A DNA stretch of 64,000 nt from Isochrysis galbana. Lineage: Eukaryota > Haptophyta > Isochrysidales > Isochrysidaceae. A program made the translations under genes and the position numbers. Positions 40,623 through 49,388 of this stretch are shown here, piece after piece. Location of the stretch: assembly GCA_018136815.1 (NCBI GenBank), contig CM030931.1, positions 567,511 to 631,510 on the forward strand. Direction: 5' to 3'. Each line of letters begins with the position of its first letter. The stretch's first letter is position 1. The notes below the pieces were generated by a model that saw only the letters and a program-made list of their open reading frames with translations, did not search any database and was not told the origin of the DNA.

Positions 40623-42508
40623 TGATTCGAACGCATGTCGAGCACACTCTCCTCGCCTCCCCGACCGTGGCGGCTTCGGCCAGTATTGTGATGATCGGTA
40701 AGACCTCTTTTCGCTCACATGGGCATTCGCACGTTCGGTCGTGCTTGAGCACGCGCACATCATTACATACGTTTCTCGATCGAGGCTGCTAGTCGGACAC
40801 GCACATCTCAGCAGTAGCACTCATAGCTGCAACGATGTCCGAGAGCGGGCATACCATCATCTCACTCGAACGTAAGGAGGCCTAGATGTGGCTGAATGGC
40901 CGAGATGCCCAATATTTGGCTAGTCTGGCCAACTCCCCTCGATGGGCACGAACACGAAGGCCCTCATTACCCGTCATTTCATGAGGTCATGACGTCATTA
41001 TTGATGATCGATAATGGACGGCAACATGTCAAGAGCGTGGGCGATGGTGACGCACCCGCTTCCTAGTCCTAGATAGTCAGGCATTCATCTTTGTCGGGCA
41101 TTTACCAAAACCATCTTGCTTTTACCTTGATGATTGATTGTAATTGCACATTGCATGTTGCACTTCAGTTGAAAAAAAGCTGTGAGCCGAATGTGTGATG
41201 GTGTCTCGTTTTTACATCTTGCATATTGCCCACACATAATATGCTACTATTTATTTGTTGAGCTGGCCCCGATTTCCTAACAGCTTGCAAGGCATATTCG
41301 GCGTTTCGGCTTTTCGTCACCTTCCCATGCCATATTGTGTCAGAGCAAGGCTGATCTCACTTTTAGAGATCGCCTGCGAGGGCGCGTCAGCGTCGGCATA
41401 TAGTTTCCATATCTACAGCTATAATTTTTGCGAGACATTTGGGCGGCCCAAACAACCGCAAAGGAGACATTTGCCCGCCGAAGCCCTATCAAGTGCTAGG
41501 TGCGCATCAGACGAACAAACTGCGCATAGCACATAGCTTAAAATTAAAACACGAGCATTTAGATATAGTTCGAAGAGAAGTACACGGTGACCTGTGCTTG
41601 TCCTATTTTTGATATGTGCTATGTGCAATTGTTGTAAAAATATGAAAGTTATTCGTTATTGTTAACCTCACCCCCATGCCAACCAATTTCACTACATAAA
41701 CATAATATAGAATAAAACAAACTTAACTTATATTTTCAACTCGAAGTACTAAAAAAATTATCTGGTCCTGTCAATTTTCAACGGAACGCGGAACGCGACC
41801 TCACCCCTTTAATTCAATAACAATAACCATAAAAGATAAAAGTAAAAGTAACGCTCCCCCCACCCCCACCCCCACCCCGGTCCCGATCTTACTAAAAATA
41901 CAGAATTAGAATTAGAATTAAACAAAATTAACCTAATTTTTATTGAATTACTCATATTAAATTATCTGGTTCTGGTCCTCTTCCTCTTCCTCTTTCGTCT
42001 TTAGTCTCTTATTTTTCGATCAATGGTCAATGGCAATAGCTATTGGCAATAGCACACGGAACGCGACCTAAGGCCTAAGGGGGGTCCTCGTCCCAGCGGA
42101 GTGCGAACGGGTGTACTCCACTGGGGGAGTGTCTACTAGCTGCAGAGTGTACTAGCGGTAAAAGCGGTACGCACTAGCTGCGGGCGTGCGGGCGTAAGTG
42201 AATACCAGGCTAGTGGCAGTAGCAGGACAGTAGGAGTATTCACACTAGTTAAGTAAATTTAAATACCGTATTTTTTTAAGCCGCCCCCGCTTCTCTCTCG
42301 TCGCGACGCGCCGCATCGCCCCGCCCGCCACCACTCTCCCTTTTCTCCCCGTCTCCCTCCCCCCGCCCCCTCTCTTTCTCATCGCCTCGCCTCGCCTCAT
42401 CTCGTCCCATCTCGCCTCGCCTGCACTCTCCTCCCCTCCCTCTCCTCTCTCTCTCTCTCTCCTCACCCCTCCGTCCTTCTCCTCAACCCCCTCTCTCTCT
42501 GTCACAGC
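40623..42508. other. Intergenic region, AT-rich in part
   Basis: No gene is recognised. 41293-41335 (ttcggcgtttcggcttttcg and caccttccca) matches part of DAP3 intron 1 at 43316. Around 41870-41945 there are (CCCCCA)n and (GAATTA)n repeats. The words ggaacgcgacct occur at 41785 and 42057. 42290-42508 is a pyrimidine-rich leader of the DAP3 gene. 42200-42245 holds part of the site family seen at 12.6 and 33.4 kb. Confidence 0.4.
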
Positions 42509-44454
42509 ATGCGGCCTACACTACGCCACCGCACTGCCCCGTCGGCGGCGGCGCTGCGCCGGCGGCTGTCGACGGTGGCGCCACGCCCCGTGCTCCAATC
42601 GGCCACTGTAACTGACGTCGCCGCACCGCAAGACCTCAAGGCCGGCCGCTCATCGGCGGTGAGCCAGACGGGCGACGTGCTGCTTGTCAATAAGACGCTC
42701 ACGTACCGCGCGCTCCAGCCTGCCGAGGGCGGCGTGCGCACGAGCTTGCGTGGGGCGCTCGCCTCGAGCGACGAGCCGCTCGAGCACACAGCCGCTGATG
42801 CCACCAAGCTGTTCTCGCTCGAGCGCAGCGCCGCATTTGCGTCGCTCTTTTACCACACGGGCCTGTGCGGAAAGATGCGCCAGGAGAGGGACCTCAAGAC
42901 AGCTGCAGCGGTGGTGCGAGGCGAGGGCCTTGCACTGCGTGATGAGCTGCTCTGGCGCGCTGCGCGCGCACCAGAGGAATCGCACTCACTCCGTGCCTCG
43001 TCGGGGCTGGTGCTGACGGGCGACCGTGGCGTGGGCAAGAGCTGGGCGCTCAACTATGCGGCTGCAGCCTGTGAGGCTGCCGGCTGGCTTGTTGTGCTAG
43101 TGCCATGGGCAGCGGACTGGACGCTCGGCGTTGGGGCGCGATCTGCGCAGGCGCCAAATGAAGCTTACCGCATCACTGACTCTGAGTACTTTGGCCCGAC
43201 CCCTCCCGAGCTCTCGGGGTCGGCGCTGTACGACGCCCCCGATGCGTCGATTGGCTTCTTGCAGTCGGTGAGCTCTTGAACCCTTTGTTGCCGTATCGAG
43301 CGGTGCTCTTGTATTCGGCGTTTCGGCTTTTCGTCACCTTCCCACACCATATTGTGGAATGGAACTCGCATCTTGGTGCTAGCAAGGCTGGGCCGGGTAC
43401 CACACACTATCGTGCGGGAAATTTGGCATAGCTCTTTCCTTGCCCATGCTAGGCACCGCTTCACTCCTACTGCTCAGGCCCCGAATTCATAATGGATTTG
43501 TAGGTCTACTTCTCGCAGCGTCATAAGCTCGAGCAGCTTCCCATCCGCGGCAAGGAGCGTGTCCGTGCCTACAAGCATGTTGCTGGAAACAGAGAGCCAA
43601 CGCTAGCGGACATCCTCGTTGGGGTGGCTCATGGGGAGGGCTCCATCTTCAACGACTTCCCGGTGCGCATTTTCCTTTGTCTATGCGTGTGGTCCAGATT
43701 GACCACTGAGGCTGCTAATATACTAGTCGTTGCTACGTTTGCAGAGCAGTCCGGCGTTCTCCCTTCAAATATTCTCTCCCACACTTGATAAATGCATTGC
43801 AGGTGCCGCTACGTCCGACGTATGACTTCCTCGCGGAGCTGCGGCTTGTGACGGACATGCCAGTGCTGCTGGCCGTCGATGGATGGAACCTTTGGCGTGG
43901 GATGGCCACCTCCCGGCATTGGCACAGCCTCACGCCGTTACACGCGAAGGATCTATTGGTGCCATCACTCCTTGGAACACTAGATTTCGGTGAAGGCATG
44001 GCCAACGGTGAGTGACTGCGAGCGAGCCGTTTCTCCACGTCCCTCCGTAGCCCCGCATGGGTGGAGACATCCGCAGCAGCGCTTGTCTGTTGTTTCACCC
44101 TCTCTCAACAAACCTTTTCCGTCCTTACATGCAACAGGGATGATGGTTTGCGCCGTATCACACTCTCCGCCGCACGCACCCACCGTGCCGTCCAAGCTAC
44201 GTCGGAAATATCCACCTGCGCCCGATTGGCGGAGGCCGCGTGCCCTCAACGAGCCAATGCGAAGTGCCACACGCCACATCTCAGCATATTCGGCGGCGGA
44301 ACTGGCACGGGTGCTTGGCTTCTACTGCCACGTGGGACACGTGCGCAACGCGGGCCTGCAAACTCAGCTTGACTCGGGCGAGTTGGCACGAAAGGTGATG
44401 ATGATGACTGGTGGCGTCGGTGAAGACGTCTTTAAGCTATGTTCCAAGCTATGA
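42509..44454 (+). CDS. DAP3: Small mitochondrial ribosomal subunit GTP-binding protein DAP3/mS29
   Basis: Four exons: 42509-43267, 43504-43662, 43803-44007 and 44138-44454. Phases agree at every GT-AG junction and the product is 479 residues. The start RPTLRHRTAPSAAALRRRLS is an arginine-rich mitochondrial presequence. The P-loop LTGDRGVGKSWALNYA (about 169-184), followed by GWLVVLVPWAADWT, matches the DAP3 family. The Walker-B-like PVLLAVDGWNLW (about 326-337) and a family-typical end with RHISAYSAAELARVLGFYCH confirm it. The protein is a structural, nucleotide-binding subunit of the mitochondrial 28S-type ribosomal head. Human DAP3 has 398 residues, so this version is somewhat longer. Intron 1 carries a short sequence repeated at 41293. 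Confidence 0.93.
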
Positions 44455-45040
44455 ATTGGTCTGTTCGCTCTCATGTCCTTTGGCATTCACCGATGGAATG
44501 CTTTCCTCGACCGCCAGGAATGGATTTACATCATTTGTGGGGTTTGGTACGGGAACGTAGCATCGGGCGCAGGGACGCCTCGCCCCTAGGCGGGCGTCCT
44601 CTGTTCCATTGCTAGTCTCAGCAGTTAACAGCGCACGTAGGCAAGAGTCTAGCAGGTGCATGTTGTGCTTACAACTAGTAGGTAGTCGCACTGGAGCAGT
44701 ATGTAGGTGTGTGCCACGCCCAAGTGTATGGGCATAAGAGTGCTAGGAGTACCTATGCCCATGGGTCATGTGAGTGATGTAGTGAGATGAGAGAGGGCAA
44801 GATATGAAGACGGCCAACTTGCAGAGAGCGATCGGTGGGAAGGCTCTGGCTTTTTCCCTGTCTTATTTCTATTTTAAACCATCATTTTCTTGTCGCGTGG
44901 CGCGCTGCGTCGTCCGACCGGCAGCGACAGCGAGCGGTGGGGGGGGAGAGGGAACGAGAGAGAGGGGTGGGACAGGCTGTGTGTGCCGCACGTAGAGCAA
45001 GGGGGAGTTGAAGGCGAGCGAGCGCCCAGCAGCAGCGCAC
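44455..45040. other. Intergenic between DAP3 and EXOSC8
   Basis: 3' flank of DAP3 and 5' flank of the exosome gene. The word agtgtatgggcataagagtg and its partner gagtacctatgcccatgggt near 44722-44765 form an imperfect inverted repeat. A GA-rich stretch at 44940-44970 is likely 5' leader. No gene seen. Confidence 0.35.
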
Positions 45041-46004
45041 ATGCTCTCCTCCACAGAGCCCGTCGCGGCCGACGAGCCCCTCTGCCGAGGCGCAGCCGCA
45101 TTCCGCAAGGTGCATCCGCTCCAGTTCCACCAGGCCTTCCTCTCTGAAGGCGTGCGTTCAGACGGAAGGGGCCTGCTGCGGGCGCGGCGTGCGTCTGTCC
45201 AAATCGGCGTCATCTCTACCGCCGACGCCTCGGCCATGGTCCACATCGGCGAGACGACAGTGCTGGCGGTCGTGAAGGCACACCCGACATTGCCCTCCGA
45301 GACAGAGCCGGGGCTTGGCCGGATTGCCGTGGCGCTCGAGCTGGCACCGACCTGCACGTCAATGTCGAGTTCTATGGCGCGGGGTGGTGCGGTGCAGCGT
45401 CGCCTCGAGCGACAACAGGTGACACTATCCTCTTCCAACGCCTTGCGCCTTGCACCCAATCTGATTGAGTCTAATATTTACGCATGCGCAGGCTGCGCTG
45501 TGCGAGTTGCTGCAGCGCACCGCATCCAGCGGATTGATCGCTCTAGAGAGCCTATGCATCGAGGAAGGACGAGCAGTATGGGAGTGCCGCTGCGTTCTTC
45601 ATGTACTCGAGCATGACGGCAACCTTACTGATGCATGCATGCTGGCAATGGCTTGTGCCATGACAAGGATGACACTTCCAACGGTCCAATTGAATGAGGA
45701 GGACGCAATAGCCGTTGTCACCGTAACAAGTAATGTCAGCAATCCTGTGATAGTCGGCCATCTTACGTATGGCGTCACGTTCGGCATCCTGAGCGGCCAC
45801 CTGATCATAGATCCAACGGCTGACGAGGAGAGCTTGCTCTCAACTCAATTCACTGTGCTTTTGGATCCAGAAGGCTCGTTTGCCGGCCTGCACAAGCCTG
45901 GCGGGGCCCCACTTCCCGAGGAAGTCATCTATAGAAGTGTCGACATCGCTCAATCGCAGCTAGTTCGCCTCAAGTCAATGATTCCGTCTTCCGAGTCGGC
46001 TTGA
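45041..46004 (+). CDS. EXOSC8: Exosome complex component RRP43 (EXOSC8), RNase PH-like
   Basis: Exons 45041-45418 and 45492-46004 (intron GTGACA...CGCAG) encode 296 residues; human EXOSC8 has 276. FRKVHPLQFHQAFLSEGVRS followed by DGRGLLRARRASVQIGVIST is the classic RRP43 start. The strand ADASAMVHIGETTVLAVVKA and LGRIAVALELAPTC complete the first half of the RNase PH fold. The second half has SLCIEEGRAVWECRCVLHVL and DACMLAMACAMTRMTLP. As in other eukaryotic ring subunits, the protein is expected to be catalytically inert and to form the six-member ring of the exosome that threads RNA for 3'-5' decay. I start at ATG 45041; upstream in-frame codons lack ATG. Confidence 0.93.
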
Positions 46005-46032
46005 AGACGTCCCGTGACCCAAGCGCAACATC

Positions 46033-46090
46033 GTGAAGGCCACTGGCAGGGCCGTAATATGGTGAAGGCCACTATCAGGGCCGTGAGAGG
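46033..46090 (+). repeat. 29-bp tandem duplication in the EXOSC8 3' flank
   Basis: gtgaaggccactggcagggc and gtgaaggccactatcagggc start at 46033 and 46062, period 29 bp. Confidence 0.75.
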
Positions 46091-46654
46091 GCCCTACTTC
46101 TTCGAATTTGCGCGCATTCCAGCGCTTTCGATGCAGCGCAGTCTTGCGTTGAAGCCGCCATGCCATGTGCAGCCACTGCTATCACGCCGGCAGTTGAGCC
46201 TCCACCAATGTTGATACACTCATCTCGTGCTTTCAAGCATACAATGTCATTTTCATGTTTAGTATGTGTGCGCGCGTCCGTTTGTGTTGCGCTCTCTTCC
46301 TCTAGAGTATACTTCTCGCCATCCCGCAAATTCGCGGGGGCCGAGCGGGGCCGTCTCGCACCCAAGTTGCCATTTTTAAAATTTTCGATGGTGGGAGGTG
46401 CGAAGCGCGCCCGGACGCACCATCTTTGAGTGATGTGATTGAGTGCGGGCTGAGGATTAGGCATTAGGCTCGTTTATGCTGGATGCGTTGCTTGCTGGTT
46501 CATTATGCGGCTATGTGCGTCAGCGTCAGTGCGTATGTTTCGTAGCAAGAAGAGAGCTTGTGGTGTGTATCAACAGTCGTTCATATGGCATATGGCTAGA
46601 TGGTGGCCTAGTAGATCCCGCAGGGCAATCCTCCCCCATTGTGACATACAGCAA

Positions 46655-46928
46655 CGAATAAGAATACGAATACAAGTTCTAAGTTCTAGAATTATTAGAA
46701 GCTAATAAGTGAATATGAATATGACTTATAAATCCCAGATTATTATTTAGAGATTCTTATGACCAAAAAATAATTAATAGAGGGCGGATATTCATATATA
46801 TCATCTACATCTACGACATCTACGAGAATACAAGTTACAAGTTCTACCACTAGAATTATGAGAGGCTTATTAGTATTTGTGATATGTGATATGACGATAT
46901 GACTAATAAATAATAATTCCCAGATTAT
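46655..46928 (+). repeat. Imperfect direct repeat of AT-rich sequence
   Basis: The series gaatacaagttctaag, tagaattatta, cttataaatcccagattatt (46668-46744) recurs as gaatacaagttacaag, tagaattatga and aataattcccagattat (46832-46928). The second copy ends exactly where the R4 element begins. Confidence 0.6.
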
Positions 46929-48263
46929 CAACTAAGTTTATACTTGGTTCGCCCATGGGGGGGCACGAGCCCCCCTCTCTCTCCACTCCTCCCCTGCCGT
47001 TGGGGAGGAACCACCCATCCTCCTGGCATACCTGATGGCTTGCCAGGAGGCCACTGCCCTGCTGGCACCCACTCTCCCACGGATAGGCTCGCCTGATTCG
47101 CTCGTCCTGGCCCCTCGTGGCCAGCCCATCGCTCCAACCCCCCCTCCCCCCTGGTCGATAGGCAGACAGGTGCAGATTGGGGGCCCCTGAGGCTCAGGAG
47201 CGCCAGCGAGGGAGAGGCAGGGGAGACCAAGGCCCAGCCCCAGCCTCCTCTGCCCCCTGAGCTGGCCTCCAGGAGCCTCCAGGGGTCGCCAGCAGGCAGC
47301 TGCTGGCCTGTCGCAGGCACGCCATCGCGCGTGCCGCAGGAGAGAGGAGAGAGAGCGCGGAGAAGGGGGTGGGCGGAGCGAGAGCTCCGCCCACCGAAAA
47401 ATAGGTAAGTCCCGCACCTGTTTACAGGATAAGTCGGGACTGAGGACGCCGCCAGCCCGGTAGGCGTAGGAGGAAGGAGGGAACGGATCACCGGGGGGGG
47501 GCGCGGGCCACCGGGCGTTCGCGATTGCCTTTGAGGAAAGTGAGGCCCTCTTTTTCGACCGCCCTAATGAGTGTGCTGAGCGTGATTTGTTTCGCTTGCG
47601 CCAGGCCGTCGGCTTCGTCTACGACCAAGTGGGCCGCCACATCTTGCAGGGCGTTGTAGAGCGACTTGCGGGAGGAGGCGCCTCGCTTGTTGATCCTCTC
47701 CTCTAGGGACTCGATTTTCACGCGGACTTTGATGTCTGTCTGATTGATGCGGAGTGTGGTGAACTCGCCGTAACGCTCGTGGAATTGCTGTGCGCAATCC
47801 TCGTTTACGGCTATGTGCCATGGGCCCGTGATCGATCGAGCCCAGAAATCTGGTTCAGGGTCTACTCCTTCGAGCTCCAAGAGGAGCTCGACGATGGCTT
47901 CGTAGACGGTCGTGTCTTGAAAGGTGTAGTCGCCCTCTTGGTGGAAGGAGAGTTCTAGATTTGCGTCTGTGTCTTGGGTTTCTTGTTCTTCATCCGACTG
48001 GGGCTCCTGCGCGAGGTGTGGCGTGTCGGGTGTCACTGCATGTGTCGTAGGCTGGTGCATCGGTGATGTGGCGGTGTGTGTTCGCTCCAGACCGCCCCCT
48101 GGGGGGGTCTCTTGTGTGCTGTGGTCAGACCGGGGGCGTTGGTGTGGTCTGTTGTGGTGCGTATCTGCTGTTGCATGTGTTTTGTCTCTCTCTGGTAGGT
48201 CGATGAGAGGGGGAGGAGGGGACCCGGGGGAGGGGACCCGGGGGAGGGGAGAGACCAAAAGAC
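46929..48263 (-). mobile_element. R4 retroelement-like copy with an open reading frame
   Basis: Read on the minus strand, an ORF (ending at 47488) is followed by about 560 bp of R4 sequence, which ends in the near-palindrome aaccaagtataaacttagtt at 46929. Other R4 copies share this 3' end but start at different points upstream: 58453-59035 starts just inside the ORF 3' end, 34150-34569 and 19828-19905 start later. A common 3' end with variable 5' truncation is the hallmark of target-primed retroelements. No poly-A tail or reverse transcriptase is present in this copy. A hairpin (47408-47441) lies in the 3' region. Confidence 0.55.
47488..48060 (-). CDS. ORF of the R4 element, unknown protein of about 190 residues
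   Basis: The first in-frame ATG is at 48060 (MHQPTTHAVTPDTPHLAQEP). The frame is open back to 48258 without an ATG. After a Thr/Pro/Gln-rich start comes an ordered part with VYEAIVELLLELEGVDPEPD, GPWHIAVNEDCAQQFHERYG and TLRINQTDIKVRVKIESLEE. This layout (disordered start, compact single-stranded-nucleic-acid-protein-like middle) recalls retroelement ORF1 proteins, but I see no definite domain. The last residues (RPVARAPPR) fall inside the conserved R4 sequence. A cellular gene with a repeat at its 3' end is the alternative. Confidence 0.45.
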   Translation of the reverse strand: MHQPTTHAVTPDTPHLAQEPQSDEEQETQDTDANLELSFHQEGDYTFQDTTVYEAIVELLLELEGVDPEPDFWARSITGPWHIAVNEDCAQQFHERYGEFTTLRINQTDIKVRVKIESLEERINKRGASSRKSLYNALQDVAAHLVVDEADGLAQAKQITLSTLIRAVEKEGLTFLKGNRERPVARAPPR

Positions 48264-48407
48264 CTACCAGTTGTTTACGTTAGTGTTTTCGCAGTATACT
48301 GTAATAATTCCCCCGGTCCCAGGGGGTGCCCCCACGGTCCCCGACCGCCTCTGCGTCCAGAGTCCCCCCGCGGAAAGAGTGAACGCACGGCGTGCACCTT
48401 CCTGGAA

Positions 48408-48970
48408 GTTTCTATGCGCACGCACGGCGCCCCCGCGGGGGGGGGGAGCCGATGTGCATACGCACGGCGTGCACAATGATTGCAAGTAATCACACGTGCT
48501 GCGCAAACGAAACATCTCGTATATGGCTACTTTACGTTAATGTGGGCCTTAGGGGAAAAAGTTTCTATGCGCACGCACGGCGCCCTCGCGAGGGGGGGGA
48601 GTCGATGCGCATACGCACGGCGTGCACAATGATTGCAAGTAATCACACGTGCTGCGTAAACGAAACATCGTATATGGCTACTTTACGTTAATGTGGGCCT
48701 TAGGGGAAAAAGTTTCCATGCGCACGCACGGCGCCCTCGCGAGGGGGGGGGGAGCCGATGCGCATACGCACGGCGTGCACAATGATTGCAAGTAATCACA
48801 CGTGCTGCGCAACGAAACATCTCGTATACGGCTACTTTACGTTAATGTGGGCCTTAGGGGAAAAAGTTTCTATGCGCACGCACGGCGCCCCCGCGGGGTG
48901 GCCGATGCACATCGCGCCGTGCCCATAGTTACAAGTAATCACAATCGAAAAGCGCCGACACGGCGCCCTC
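48408..48970. repeat. Tandem array of about 153-bp units, four copies
   Basis: The words gtttctatgcgcacgcacgg start at 48408, 48561, 48712 (one change) and 48866, spacings 153, 151 and 154 bp. Each unit carries a G-run, cgcatacgcacggcgtgcac, aagtaatcacacgtgctgcg and ctactttacgttaatgtggg. The fourth unit decays after the G-run. The array lies directly upstream of the R4 ORF on the minus strand. Confidence 0.92.
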
Positions 48971-49217
48971 CGGGGGGACACGCGTCGCGGGAAGCAGGGA
49001 ATGTTACGCTAGTCTACATTTAATTTTAAAATAACGCTATGTGTACAACTGTGGACATTCGATCGCTCAATTCGACTCATGTCCCACATTTGACGGAACG
49101 ACACCTCACGTCAACCCTCAACCGGCAGCTCGCCCGAGATCAAAAAATATAAACCTAAACCTTATATTGCACCGTCTCGCGAGTGTGGCGTGGCAATGTA
49201 AGGTTACAGCATCCCGC

Positions 49218-49275
49218 ATAGAGAGAGAGAGTGGGAGGGGGGGAGGGAGAGAGAAGGGGTCTGGGAGGGGGGGGG

Positions 49276-49307
<32 letters not shown>

Positions 49308-49366
49308 AGACAGAAAGAGAGAAAGAGAGACAGTGAGAGAGAGGGGGGGGGGGGGGGAGAGAAGCT
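49218..49366 (+). repeat. (GA)n tract upstream of the inositol synthase fusion gene
   Basis: A purine-only tract with GA dinucleotides and G-runs ends 23 bp before the start codon at 49389. It keeps an upstream frame open to 49041, which is why a longer ORF exists. The translated part is Arg/Glu/Gly simple sequence. Confidence 0.85.
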
Positions 49367-49388
49367 GGTGGTTTTTCGCGGGGGCCCG

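Noticed and set aside
49041-49388. Upstream extension of the inositol synthase to 49041
   Set aside because: The added residues are translated from a GA microsatellite and repeat DNA; ATG 49389 gives a sensible start.
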